NCBI GenBank assembly: GCA_045601045.1
Contig: JAZRZA010000071.1
Location: forward strand, 62,001 to 126,000
DNA: 64,000 nt
Source: UBA1181 sp045601045
GTDB lineage: Bacteria; Bacteroidota; Bacteroidia; Bacteroidales; Paludibacteraceae
Direction of reading: 5' to 3'
Made by a program: the position numbers and the translations under genes. The notes under the pieces are model-generated. The model was not told the origin of the DNA and ran no database searches. It was given only the letters and a program-made list of their open reading frames with translations. Positions 26,408 through 35,445 of the stretch are shown in pieces (positions within the stretch are counted from its first letter, which is position 1; each line of letters opens with the position of its first letter).

Positions 26408-27766
26408 ATGAAATCTAAAATCATCACAGGATTACTATCAGTTGCCGCACTTCTCCCCCAACACCTATCGGCAGAGAGGTTGGACACAATGCCATCCAGT
26501 CAAGCGACAACATCCAAGAGGAATCTCTCAGTGGACAAGAATGATTACGGAGAGTGGAGATTCAGACTCGGTGGATACGGAGAGATGCTTTTCCAGCACT
26601 TCGACTACGGGCCAAACAGTTTTTACGAGAAGGGTTCAGAAAAAGACAATCGTTCTCAAGTGTCGATTCCACGCTTCATCGTCGCTATGGATTTCAAACT
26701 CTCCCCCACATGGATACTCGGTTCCGAAATTGAATTCGAGTATGGAGGAACAGGTTCTGGCATCGAATACGAATACGACGAAGCCGGAGAGTATGAACTC
26801 GAGGTAGAGAAAGGTGGAGAGGTTGCCATTGAACAATTCCACATCACAAAGATATTCAACAAGGCCCTGTCGCTTCGTTTCGGTCACTTGATTGTCCCAG
26901 TCGGATTGACCAATTCGCACCATGAGCCCATCTTCTTTTTCGGAGCGAAACGTCCAGAGGGAGAGACCACAATTCTTCCCTGCACATGGCACGAGACAGG
27001 AATATCTCTTCTCGGAGAGATCGGTATATTCAAATATAACGTACAATGCATCAGCGGATTAGATCCTAATCGATTTTCAAGAGCCAACTTCATCAAAAAG
27101 GGAAGACAAACCATATTCGAAACACAAGCAATGACCAATCCGGCATTGGCCTATCGATTTGAATTCCAAGGAGAAAAAACGCCTCGTTTTGGCGTTTCCG
27201 GCTACTATGCGCCCAAAACATCGGGCAACTCATCCAAGCCGCAAAAAATGGAGGAGATAGATATCCCCGTCGTCCTATTAAGTTCCGACATTCAATACAA
27301 CCGGAACAGATGGATCACCCGAGCCAATTTCCTTTATGGGAGAATCGGTGACAGTGAGGCTTTATCGAAACTCAACTTAACCATGCCCAAAACCGGTAAC
27401 ATTTCTATTTTCCCACGTGACCAAGTGGCGGAAAGTGCTTTGACATGGTCTGCGGAAGTCGGTTTTGACTTAGGCAATCTGCTCTCGGAAAAACTCAGTC
27501 TAATTCCCTTTGTCCGTTACGAATACTACAATTCCATGCAAAGCACAGCGGGATCTGTGGCACCCGATCCTCGTTACAAAAAAGATATCATCACAGCCGG
27601 CATCAATTACTATCCTTTAAAAAACCTTGTGGTAAAGGCTGACTATGCCCACCGATGGGTGGACAGAGGTAATTTCAATAGCGAGAACACGGTATCCATC
27701 GGGGTAGGTTATCTGGCATGGATGGTGAAACAACCCAATAAACAAAGCAAAAACAAACAACAATAA
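26408..27766 (+). CDS. Outer-membrane porin of the imelysin island (first porin)
   Basis: The 452-residue product has a signal peptide (1-22, ending LSA). Alternating amphipathic strands run to the C-terminus (WRFRLGGYGEMLFQHFDYG; LSLRFGHLIVPVG; LIPFVRYEYYNS; ITAGINYYPLKNLVVKADYA; NTVSIGVGYLAWM). It resembles the phosphate-selective-porin O/P-like or similar trimeric porin families found beside imelysin genes. Residues 130-145 form an acidic loop (YEYDEAGEYELEVEK). It is first in the six-gene island, after the structured leader, and ends 12 bases before the imelysin gene. Confidence 0.8.
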   Translation: MKSKIITGLLSVAALLPQHLSAERLDTMPSSQATTSKRNLSVDKNDYGEWRFRLGGYGEMLFQHFDYGPNSFYEKGSEKDNRSQVSIPRFIVAMDFKLSPTWILGSEIEFEYGGTGSGIEYEYDEAGEYELEVEKGGEVAIEQFHITKIFNKALSLRFGHLIVPVGLTNSHHEPIFFFGAKRPEGETTILPCTWHETGISLLGEIGIFKYNVQCISGLDPNRFSRANFIKKGRQTIFETQAMTNPALAYRFEFQGEKTPRFGVSGYYAPKTSGNSSKPQKMEEIDIPVVLLSSDIQYNRNRWITRANFLYGRIGDSEALSKLNLTMPKTGNISIFPRDQVAESALTWSAEVGFDLGNLLSEKLSLIPFVRYEYYNSMQSTAGSVAPDPRYKKDIITAGINYYPLKNLVVKADYAHRWVDRGNFNSENTVSIGVGYLAWMVKQPNKQSKNKQQ

Positions 27767-27778
27767 ATTTATCACACA

Positions 27779-28912
27779 ATGAAGAAACAACTTTTACTTA
27801 TTTGCGGTTTGGCAGGATTGTTAAATACCGCCTGTAAACATGATGACGATGCGATAGACAATGGATTATCGCAGGATTACGACGAAAAATACACAGCCAT
27901 CATCGACAACTATGTGGACAACATTGTCTTGACCACCTACTCCAACCAAAAGAAATGCGCCGCCGCCCTTCTATCCGCAGTGGAAAAATTCACAGAGAGT
28001 GGACAACAATCAGATCTTCAAAAGGCTTGTGACGCATGGAGAGCAACCCGTTCACCATGGGAAGAGAGCGAGGCATTCCTCTTTGGTCCGGCTGCGACCT
28101 ACAGCCTCGATCCATCCTTAGACTCTTGGCCTTTAGACAAGGTGCAGATCGAGAAGTACCTCAACAGCGAGATTGTTTTTGACGTTGATGGATTGGGCTC
28201 AACCGTCAGAGGTTTTCACACCTTAGAGTACCTTCTATTCGAGAACGGACAAGCGAGAGTAGCTTCAACCATCAGCGACAGACAAAAGGAGTATATGCTT
28301 ACAGTCGCTACGGGTCTATACTATGACAGTTTCAAATTATGGTATTACTGGAATGGCGACAATGGATTAAGTGCAAACGATGATGAACTAATATCTGAAT
28401 TGGAACCAGACATGGCAGCAGACGGATTCGGTCATCGTTTCAAGCATCCCAACATGTACGACCAACTCTTCAAGACACAAGCCGATGTCATCTCTCAGAT
28501 TGTAGATGGTTGCACAGACATTTCAGGAGAGGTGGGAGAACAAAAAATCGGAGGTCCATTCGAGAATAAAAATGTCGAAGATGTCGAATCTTGGTATTCT
28601 TGGAATTCATTGGAGGACTACAAAAACAACATCTTGAGCATTCAACACGCTTACCTCGGAACACTCTCTAATGACATCAGCGACCTGGACAACACCGGCG
28701 ATGAGAAATCAATCTCCTTGTTAGTCGCTCAAAACAACAAAGAACTTGACAAGGAGATACGCCAATCCATCCAAGAGGCCTACAAAGCCATCGACGCAAT
28801 TCCCGCACCTTTCAGAAACAACCTAAACGCATCGACCGAAATCAAAAAGGCGATGGAAAAATGCGCGGAATTGACCAATGCGTTGGAAAAGATTAAAACC
28901 ATCGTAAAATAA
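27779..28912 (+). CDS. Imelysin-family lipoprotein (IrpA-like, M75)
   Basis: The 377-residue product has a lipobox LNTAC with Cys19. The imelysin GxHxxE motif is GFHTLE at 145-150, and the paired signature WRATRSPWEESEAFLFGP lies at about 87-104. The fold is two helical bundles. Imelysin/IrpA proteins are iron-regulated periplasmic or surface proteins linked to iron uptake; peptidase activity is doubtful. The neighbouring di-haem oxidoreductase recalls the irpA-irpB pairing known from other bacteria. Confidence 0.9.
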   Translation: MKKQLLLICGLAGLLNTACKHDDDAIDNGLSQDYDEKYTAIIDNYVDNIVLTTYSNQKKCAAALLSAVEKFTESGQQSDLQKACDAWRATRSPWEESEAFLFGPAATYSLDPSLDSWPLDKVQIEKYLNSEIVFDVDGLGSTVRGFHTLEYLLFENGQARVASTISDRQKEYMLTVATGLYYDSFKLWYYWNGDNGLSANDDELISELEPDMAADGFGHRFKHPNMYDQLFKTQADVISQIVDGCTDISGEVGEQKIGGPFENKNVEDVESWYSWNSLEDYKNNILSIQHAYLGTLSNDISDLDNTGDEKSISLLVAQNNKELDKEIRQSIQEAYKAIDAIPAPFRNNLNASTEIKKAMEKCAELTNALEKIKTIVK

Positions 28913-28925
28913 AAAACATCCGTTG

Positions 28926-28959
28926 CTATCAGGCATCCTGGCAAACAGGTGCCTGATAG
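28926..28959 (+). other. Long intercistronic hairpin
   Basis: CTATCAGGCA (28926-28935) pairs with TGCCTGATAG (28950-28959), extended inward by CCTG/CAGG around a GCAAA loop with one bulged T. It lies between the imelysin and di-haem oxidoreductase genes and has no T-run, so mRNA processing or protection is more likely than termination. Confidence 0.75.
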
Positions 28960-28975
28960 TAACTCATTTACAGAT

Positions 28976-30370
28976 ATGACTCACTATATTCGATTCATTC
29001 TTTGCCCACTGCTTCTCCTTGCCGCATGCCAAGAGGAGGTCACGGACGACGACAGCATTTTGAAGCCCAATGGAGAAATCGCGCTTTTCAACGAACTTTC
29101 CGCTGGACGCTCAACCATCTTCATGTCGTCGAGCAAAGCATACGACACACCCGCATCTTGGGTGACAGGAAGCCTATCCACTCGATTCAACAATGGCGAC
29201 CTTTTATACGACAACCCCAATACGACAGAGAGTGGACTAGGTCCTGTATATGCGGGCTATTCCTGCGGAAGTTGCCACAAAAACGCGGGAAGGACGCCAT
29301 CCTCCCTCTTCTCCCAAGGCGGAAGCGGCAACTACGGGTTCTCATCCATGCTGGTCTACATAACCCGAAAAAACGGTGCGTTCTTTAACAGATATGGACG
29401 CGTGTTGCACGACCAAACCATTTACGGATCGGAGGCGGAAGGAAAACTTCACGTAAGCTATACCGAAGAGAAATTTCAATTCCCGGATGGAGAGAGTTAC
29501 TCGCTTCAGAGACCACACTACACGATCACAGAGTGGTATGCGGATAGCATTGCGCCCGAAGATCTCTATATTTCAGTCCGCATCCCTCTTCGTCACGTAG
29601 GAATGGGACAGATAATGGCGTTAGACCCAAACGAGCTACGACGAATCGAAGCGCTTAGCAATTACCCCGAATATGGCATCAGCGGACGATTGAACTACAT
29701 CACGGAGAGAGGAATCAGACAAATCGGCGTTTCGGGAAACAAAGCCCAGCACGCAGACTTAACCGTAGAGTTAGGCTATTCAAGCGACATGGGCATCACC
29801 AACTCACGCTATCCCGAAGAGGTCTGCGCAGGGCAAAGCCAACATCCGCAATTATACCACGGACTTGAAATATCCACGGAAGATATGGAAGATGTGGATC
29901 TCTACATGCAATGTCTAGGTGTCCCTGCCAGAAGGTACGTCAACAACAGCATTGTGAAAAAGGGAGAGGAGGCCTTTTACAAGGCGAAATGCAACCTTTG
30001 CCACATTCCCACACTCCACACAAGAGCAGAGGGGAGTACCCTATTAAACGGGACAAGACTTCCTTGGTTGGGCGGGCAAACGATTCATCCCTACTCCGAC
30101 TTCCTCATCCACGACATGGGACCGGAACTAGACGACCACTTAAAATCAGGATTAGCCTATGGCAACGAATGGAGGACCACACCTCTTTGGGGCATCGGAC
30201 TTCAGGAAATCGTAAACGGCCACTCTCAATTTCTGCACGACGGAAGGGCCAGAAACCTACAGGAAGCCATCTTATGGCACGGTGGGGAAGGTGCCGTTTC
30301 TAGAGAATTATTCAAAAAACTGAGCAAGGACGAGCGGAAAGCGCTCATCGTCTTTTTGGAAACACTATAA
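28976..30370 (+). CDS. Di-haem oxidoreductase family lipoprotein (DUF1111, IrpB-like)
   Basis: The product is 464 residues from the ATG at 28976. An earlier ATG at 28949 lies inside the hairpin and would spoil the signal peptide. The lipobox is LAAC with Cys18. Two c-type haem motifs are visible: CGSCH at 97-101 and CNLCH at 339-343. The family (once called thiol oxidoreductase, DUF1111) is related to MauG-type and bacterial cytochrome c peroxidases, and it is recurrently encoded beside imelysin. The C-terminal haem domain contains LPWLGGQTIHPYSDFLIHDMG and RTTPLWGIG. A redox role at the cell surface during metal acquisition is inference. Confidence 0.9.
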   Translation: MTHYIRFILCPLLLLAACQEEVTDDDSILKPNGEIALFNELSAGRSTIFMSSSKAYDTPASWVTGSLSTRFNNGDLLYDNPNTTESGLGPVYAGYSCGSCHKNAGRTPSSLFSQGGSGNYGFSSMLVYITRKNGAFFNRYGRVLHDQTIYGSEAEGKLHVSYTEEKFQFPDGESYSLQRPHYTITEWYADSIAPEDLYISVRIPLRHVGMGQIMALDPNELRRIEALSNYPEYGISGRLNYITERGIRQIGVSGNKAQHADLTVELGYSSDMGITNSRYPEEVCAGQSQHPQLYHGLEISTEDMEDVDLYMQCLGVPARRYVNNSIVKKGEEAFYKAKCNLCHIPTLHTRAEGSTLLNGTRLPWLGGQTIHPYSDFLIHDMGPELDDHLKSGLAYGNEWRTTPLWGIGLQEIVNGHSQFLHDGRARNLQEAILWHGGEGAVSRELFKKLSKDERKALIVFLETL

Positions 30371-30389
30371 CATATAAACCCCTTTCATT

Positions 30390-31622
30390 ATGAACACCAA
30401 ACAACTACTATTCACAATAGCCACACTCCTCCCTCACCTTGCTGGCGCTGCCACCATAGAGTACAAAGAGATATCGGACAAATACATAGAGAGTGACGTC
30501 GTCCGTCTGGACGAGAAGAAAGGTCTATCCATAGAGACCAAAGCGGGCGACTTTGCCTTTAAACCCTACCTTCTTGTCCAAACAACAGCCAATTTTAATT
30601 GGTACGATGACGAGGGTCTAAATTTAGCGGATCAAGACAAAGTGGCGAACATCGGATTCGCCATCCCCAACACGATTATCGGATTTTCAGGAAAAGCATT
30701 CAAACTCATCACGTTTAACGTTGCGTTAAATGCGGCAAAAAGCGGAGAAAATCTTTTGCAGCAGGCCTGGTTTGACATCAATCTAAAAGAGGCCATCAGA
30801 ATACGCGCCGGAAAATTCAAAACGCCATTCTGCCACGGCTACCTATCCACTTTGGGCGAGACGATGTTTCCCAACCTGCCCCTATCCGTCACAACGACAG
30901 CCAATGTGAACATGAGCCTCAATGCAGCCAACCCCACAATGGGATTGGGCTTTGATTTAGGTGTCCAACTACACGGAAACATAAAAGAGAAATTCCAATA
31001 CCAAGTAGGTCTATTCAACGGATCCGGAGGTGGACTGTCCGCTAACAAGACGACCAGCGACGACCACAAAGGCGTCCCCTCCCTACTCTATGCGGGACGA
31101 ATAGCATTCATGCCCATGGGAACCATGCCAACTCACCAAGGAATACCGACCGATCTGGAGAACAAAAAAATACTTGTGGGATTATCCACCAACTACAACA
31201 TAGAAGCAGAGGACGAAAGTTCGAATGACCTCCGCTGTGGATTAGAATTCGCTTGGCTTTACCGTCGATTTTACCTATCCGGAGAGTTTTACTATTTACG
31301 AATGAATTGGACCCGCAGGATGCAACAAGAGAACGATTTCCAGATGATGGGCGGTTACATACAGGCTGGATTTTTCCTTACCAAGAAATTACAGACAGCA
31401 GTTCGCTACGATCTTCTTGACAGGAATGGATTAGACAGAGACGGATGGCTCAATTCCCCTTCACTATCCCTCAACTACTACTTCGTCAGGTGCAACTTAA
31501 AGATGCAATTAATGTATCAATATTTAGGCAGATATGGCCACTCCACTCAACTCGACAGGGATAATGACGACACAGGATTAGCTACCCACACCGGAATGGC
31601 CCTTCTTCAATATACATTCTAA
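30390..31622 (+). CDS. Second outer-membrane porin of the island (OprO/P-like)
   Basis: The 410-residue product has a signal peptide (1-20) and a beta-barrel pattern that ends in the aromatic terminal strand GMALLQYTF. Segments such as FKPYLLVQTTANFNWYDD, FDINLKEAIRIRAGKFKTPF and KLQTAVRYDLLDRNGLD resemble phosphate-selective porins O and P. It is not a close duplicate of the first porin. It begins 19 bases after the di-haem gene, in the same operon. Its substrate is unknown. Confidence 0.82.
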   Translation: MNTKQLLFTIATLLPHLAGAATIEYKEISDKYIESDVVRLDEKKGLSIETKAGDFAFKPYLLVQTTANFNWYDDEGLNLADQDKVANIGFAIPNTIIGFSGKAFKLITFNVALNAAKSGENLLQQAWFDINLKEAIRIRAGKFKTPFCHGYLSTLGETMFPNLPLSVTTTANVNMSLNAANPTMGLGFDLGVQLHGNIKEKFQYQVGLFNGSGGGLSANKTTSDDHKGVPSLLYAGRIAFMPMGTMPTHQGIPTDLENKKILVGLSTNYNIEAEDESSNDLRCGLEFAWLYRRFYLSGEFYYLRMNWTRRMQQENDFQMMGGYIQAGFFLTKKLQTAVRYDLLDRNGLDRDGWLNSPSLSLNYYFVRCNLKMQLMYQYLGRYGHSTQLDRDNDDTGLATHTGMALLQYTF

Positions 31623-31666
31623 AGAGTCTCCACAATTTTATTCACACAGACAAATAAAAAAAACAC

Positions 31667-32383
31667 ATGAAGAAAAGAGCGCTTATCATTTTCGCCACCC
31701 TTACCGCAACTTTGCTATCGTCCGGATGTGACAGTGGCGACATTATAGAGCAGACGGACGCAGAAGCTGGCGGTCTCAGATGCAGCGGCCTCGTAACATT
31801 CAACAACACCAACGCATGGCCACACGAATATTCAATCGTCATCGCAGCATTTGGAGGCAACGACTATCCTCTCATGTCAAAAGGGTTGAGCAAACCCGCT
31901 GTAGGAGATTCGACACTTTTGACCATGGAGGCCATTCCAGAGGAAAGCGAAGATATCGCCATCGCATTGTTGAATAAGAGTCGGAAAAAAGTAACCAGTT
32001 TTTTCACCCATTCCATCACCAAGAAGGAGAGGGAAAACAATATCATAGACTTAGGAAGCATCCACATTGATTTGTTAAATTACAACAGAATCCAGCACCA
32101 AGTCTTCTCCAACTGCATCAATTGCCATGGTGCAAGCGAAAAAGCCGCTTGCGGACTCTTCCTCACCGAAGGGGAGAGCTACGACGCCATTGTGGATATC
32201 GCATCAAAAAGGGACAACCAGTACAAAATCGTCCATCCTGGTTTGTCGGAGGAGAGCTTTATTCTACACGTCTTAGAGGGCAAGACAGATCAGGTACACT
32301 ACGACCACAAAAACGTCAGTTTCAACAGCGAAACAGAGGACATCAATTTATTAAGATTATGGATTAACAACCTTGAAAAGTAA
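31667..32383 (+). CDS. Mono-haem lipoprotein of the imelysin island
   Basis: The 238-residue product has a lipobox LSSGC with Cys21. A beta-rich N-terminal domain (about 35-135; CSGLVTFNNTNAWPHEYSIV) is followed by a single c-type haem motif CINCH at 150-154, then IVHPGLSEESFILHVLEG, a pattern seen in surface cytochromes. It may pass electrons to or from the di-haem oxidoreductase. It lies between the second porin and the YjgF-like gene, with 44- and 11-base gaps. I do not know a named family for the N-terminal part. Confidence 0.8.
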   Translation: MKKRALIIFATLTATLLSSGCDSGDIIEQTDAEAGGLRCSGLVTFNNTNAWPHEYSIVIAAFGGNDYPLMSKGLSKPAVGDSTLLTMEAIPEESEDIAIALLNKSRKKVTSFFTHSITKKERENNIIDLGSIHIDLLNYNRIQHQVFSNCINCHGASEKAACGLFLTEGESYDAIVDIASKRDNQYKIVHPGLSEESFILHVLEGKTDQVHYDHKNVSFNSETEDINLLRLWINNLEK

Positions 32384-32394
32384 CCGATAGACTT

Positions 32395-33531
32395 ATGAAA
32401 TACAACATCAATAATACCAACATCACGACATTCTCTTTCGAAGCGACGCAGGGCTCGGGAAACGCATCGACAGAACACCACATCATTCTCCAGTGCGAAC
32501 CGTCAGAAACTTTTCAAGAGCAGAACGACAACATATTCCTCGCATTCGACACAATAAACGATGGCAGATACGGCCAATGTCTATTTATTCGTTTTTTTGT
32601 CAGCGACGCAAGCAACCAGTCCACCACACTCCACAATTCAATCAACGAAAGATCTTTGGATGCTACCGTCTCCATCATACAGCAGCCTCCTTTAGACGGT
32701 TCTAAGATCGCCGCATGGTGCTACTTCGCCACCAACATGGAGATCTCGTCGCAAGAAGCGTCCGGCCTATTTTCGCACAATGGTTACCACCATACTTGGA
32801 GCGCTACCAACCGGGAAAAAGGAAATGCCTATGAACAAACATATACGTTATTGGAGGAGGAGAACGCAAAAGCGAAGAGATTGGGTATGAGTCTGGCGGA
32901 CAACTGTATACGGACTTGGTTTTATGTTCAAAACATCGACGTCAACTACCAAGGTATGGTCGTCGCCAGAAAAGAATTGTTTGACACCTTCGGATTAACC
33001 AACCACACCCACTACATCGCCAGTACCGGTATTGAAGGGAGAAGCGCCTCGCCCGCCTCACTCATTCGGCTGGACAGTTATCTCGTCAAAGGCCTGAAAG
33101 CGGAACAGATCCAATACCTGCACGCGCTCAGCCACCTAAACCCAACCTATGAGTATGGCGTCACGTTCGAACGCGCCACAGCAGTCCACTATGGAGACCG
33201 AAAACACATCTTTCTATCAGGTACCGCCAGCATAGACAATAAAGGAAACATCCTTCATATTGGGGATATCAAAAAACAGACATTACGGATGTGGGAAAAC
33301 TGCGAGGCTCTTTTGTCGGAAGCGGGTTCTTCTCTAAATGATATGGCCCACATGTTCATCTATTTACGCGACATTGCTGATTACCAAACAGTGCACGAAA
33401 TGTTCGAGAAAAGGTTCCCCGACACGCCAAAGCTAATCGTACTTGCGCCTGTCTGCCGTCCCGGTTGGTTGATTGAAATGGAAGGCATCGCCATTACAGG
33501 GAACAGAGAAAAACAATATGCCAACTTTTAG
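32395..33531 (+). CDS. YjgF/RidA-like protein related to FkbO/Hyg5-type chorismatases
   Basis: The 378-residue product has no signal peptide and is cytoplasmic. The C-terminal half has the YjgF-fold strand pattern: FERATAVHYGDRKHIFLSGT ASIDNKGNILHIGDI (shown split), LLSEAGSSLNDMAHMFIYLR and IVLAPVCRPGWLIEMEGIA. The large N-terminal half is also YjgF-related in this subgroup, which includes the chorismate-hydrolysing enzymes FkbO and Hyg5. Activity is not established here. It is the only cytoplasmic member of the island. If it made a hydroxybenzoate it could tie the island to metal chelation, but that is speculation. Confidence 0.72.
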   Translation: MKYNINNTNITTFSFEATQGSGNASTEHHIILQCEPSETFQEQNDNIFLAFDTINDGRYGQCLFIRFFVSDASNQSTTLHNSINERSLDATVSIIQQPPLDGSKIAAWCYFATNMEISSQEASGLFSHNGYHHTWSATNREKGNAYEQTYTLLEEENAKAKRLGMSLADNCIRTWFYVQNIDVNYQGMVVARKELFDTFGLTNHTHYIASTGIEGRSASPASLIRLDSYLVKGLKAEQIQYLHALSHLNPTYEYGVTFERATAVHYGDRKHIFLSGTASIDNKGNILHIGDIKKQTLRMWENCEALLSEAGSSLNDMAHMFIYLRDIADYQTVHEMFEKRFPDTPKLIVLAPVCRPGWLIEMEGIAITGNREKQYANF

Positions 33532-33583
33532 AAGAGAAAGATATCAAGGCATAGGTTCCAGTAGAAATAACGTGAGTTCACCA

Positions 33584-34804
33584 CTAATCATCCTCCAATG
33601 GCGTGCATTCCAACGCCTCGAACAAATCTTTGACGAGAGGATTCCGCTCCACCATTTTCTCGTAACACTCACGATTTGACGAAGGATCCTCATCTGATTC
33701 ATCTTGACTCTCCAAGGAGGGTAATGGTTCCCAATAACCATCGGCCGCCCACATCGGGCAACTCAAACGAGGCGTGACAAAGGGATGCGAAGGATAGATA
33801 AAATAGATATAATTCTCGGCATCAAGATCGGTGAGATATTTCAAATCAGCAGGAAATTCCTCCACGATGGTTCGGCAAAACAACTCACTTTTTTGCGCTT
33901 CACTCATGGCCGGAGAGCTCTTCCCGCGAAACGAACGAGTGACTTGATCTCCCCAATGGACAAACGCCTCCACCTCAGACTGATGCCCCATCATCAACAA
34001 ATAGAAGAGCGCGGCATCCACTCCCCAGCCATTCAGCACATGATAGCCGCCATCCCCAACTCGTCCCACAAAGAGACCGTCAGGGACACGCGACCAAAAC
34101 GAATAGAGATCAATATTGACGGGATAATCCCGAAAAGAGAAGACTGCCATCCAACGATAGAGCAACTCCCTCGCCTCGTCTGACGAAACACCTTGGGCGG
34201 TGCGGGACATAACGTAGAGATACTCATTGATATCAGCCACACGCTTCAACCGTTCCTCATCCAATTGGAACCAAGGCGCGCAGACAAAACGAAGGCACAA
34301 CAACAAATAATATTCATCACCAGACAACTCTTCCCAGTAACTCCGTACCACCTTTTCGTCCAGATGCTGAATCATGAGACGTCCGCAATGGAATTGGTGA
34401 TATCGTCTCCATGCCAATTCGACCGCTTTCGCATAGGCAGGATGCCAACTGATCTTCCAAGGGGTGTAGGCACTCTTTTTATAGTCAACCAAACGCAGAC
34501 ATACATAAGTCGAATCGGTACAGTTGCCTTCCAACAGGGCGATACCGACCTTACGTTGATCGACTGGAGGCAGATGCGTAAACATCTTTTTAAGTTTACG
34601 CGAAGCATAGGCCACTTTTCGGCTCTTCTTATCTTTATACATCTCAAGGAGCGAATCAATCGACTCATCCATCTCCTCAGACAATTCATAAGGAGGTGGG
34701 GCCATCTTCTCGTGGAAATAGTTGCGCCATTGAGAACCATAATAGTCTTTCAATAGCGCTTCAGCTGCCACCTGCGCATGATCTTTTGTAGGGTGTGTTG
34801 TCAT
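33584..34804 (-). CDS. Hypothetical cytoplasmic protein
   Basis: The 406-residue product lacks a signal peptide or membrane helices. It is rich in Trp, Tyr and His (WKISWHPAYAKAVELAWRRYHQFH), appears mostly alpha-helical, and has an acidic tail (SQDESDEDPSSNRE). I do not recognise it. It converges on the imelysin island (53-base gap) and is transcribed away from the DUF937-like gene's terminator. No partner gene is close enough to suggest a function. Confidence 0.75.
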   Translation of the reverse strand: MTTHPTKDHAQVAAEALLKDYYGSQWRNYFHEKMAPPPYELSEEMDESIDSLLEMYKDKKSRKVAYASRKLKKMFTHLPPVDQRKVGIALLEGNCTDSTYVCLRLVDYKKSAYTPWKISWHPAYAKAVELAWRRYHQFHCGRLMIQHLDEKVVRSYWEELSGDEYYLLLCLRFVCAPWFQLDEERLKRVADINEYLYVMSRTAQGVSSDEARELLYRWMAVFSFRDYPVNIDLYSFWSRVPDGLFVGRVGDGGYHVLNGWGVDAALFYLLMMGHQSEVEAFVHWGDQVTRSFRGKSSPAMSEAQKSELFCRTIVEEFPADLKYLTDLDAENYIYFIYPSHPFVTPRLSCPMWAADGYWEPLPSLESQDESDEDPSSNRECYEKMVERNPLVKDLFEALECTPLEDD

Positions 34805-34883
34805 AAGATTTCCTCTTTAAAACTATCCTACCACAAAAAGAATATATTCCTATGCCGAATAGATGCATAGCAACATATAAAAC

Positions 34884-34913
34884 AAAAAAATCCCGAGATA
34901 AAACATCCCGGGA
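34884..34913 (-). terminator. Terminator of the DUF937-like gene
   Basis: TCCCGAGAT (34891-34899) pairs with ATCCCGGGA (34905-34913) with one mismatch; the A-run 34884-34890 gives the minus-strand T-tract. Confidence 0.75.
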
Positions 34914-34936
34914 CTTCAAATAAGATTGTTATCTAA

Positions 34937-35386
34937 TTACTTTTTCTTTGCGAATAATTTGCCTAAAACACCGACAACAGATCCCAACTTGCCAAGTGAA
35001 GAATTATTTCCTGCACCCAATGCGGACAAGATAGAACTCAAATCCAATCCAGAGGCCTTCTTGTTAATGACCAAAGAAACAATCGCGCTCAAGATGGTTG
35101 GCAACAAGCTAGACGCGGTTGATGATGTAGAAGAAGACAATCCCAATTTTGGTGCCACTTGTGAAGTAAAGATTTTGGACGCCAAAGCGGTGATTGGGCT
35201 AGACTCCGCGGATGTCTTTCCCGTAAACAAAGCTGTTAATTGCTCAATTCCTCCCTGTTTAGTCGCGGTTTGCTTCAAACTGTTCACAATAGAATCAGAC
35301 AAACCATTCAAAACATTGTTCTCCAAATTACTTCCTGAAGCAGCAGCCTGTACTTGCTTCAAGATCAAATCTGACAACTGTGACAT
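34937..35386 (-). CDS. DUF937-like small helical protein
   Basis: The 149-residue product is rich in Ala, Ser, Leu and Gly, without a classical signal peptide. The pattern (GGIEQLTALFTG; APKLGLSSSTSSTASSLLPT ILSAIVSLVINK, shown split; LSSILSALGAGN) resembles DUF937 proteins, helical bundles of unknown role. It lies 59 bases downstream of the large modular T9SS gene in the same direction and has its own terminator, so cotranscription is possible. Confidence 0.65.
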   Translation of the reverse strand: MSQLSDLILKQVQAAASGSNLENNVLNGLSDSIVNSLKQTATKQGGIEQLTALFTGKTSAESSPITALASKIFTSQVAPKLGLSSSTSSTASSLLPTILSAIVSLVINKKASGLDLSSILSALGAGNNSSLGKLGSVVGVLGKLFAKKK

Positions 35387-35445
35387 AACATTAATATATT
35401 GATAAGTTAATAGTAAAATTCCTACTTTCTAAATAACCGCGTGAA

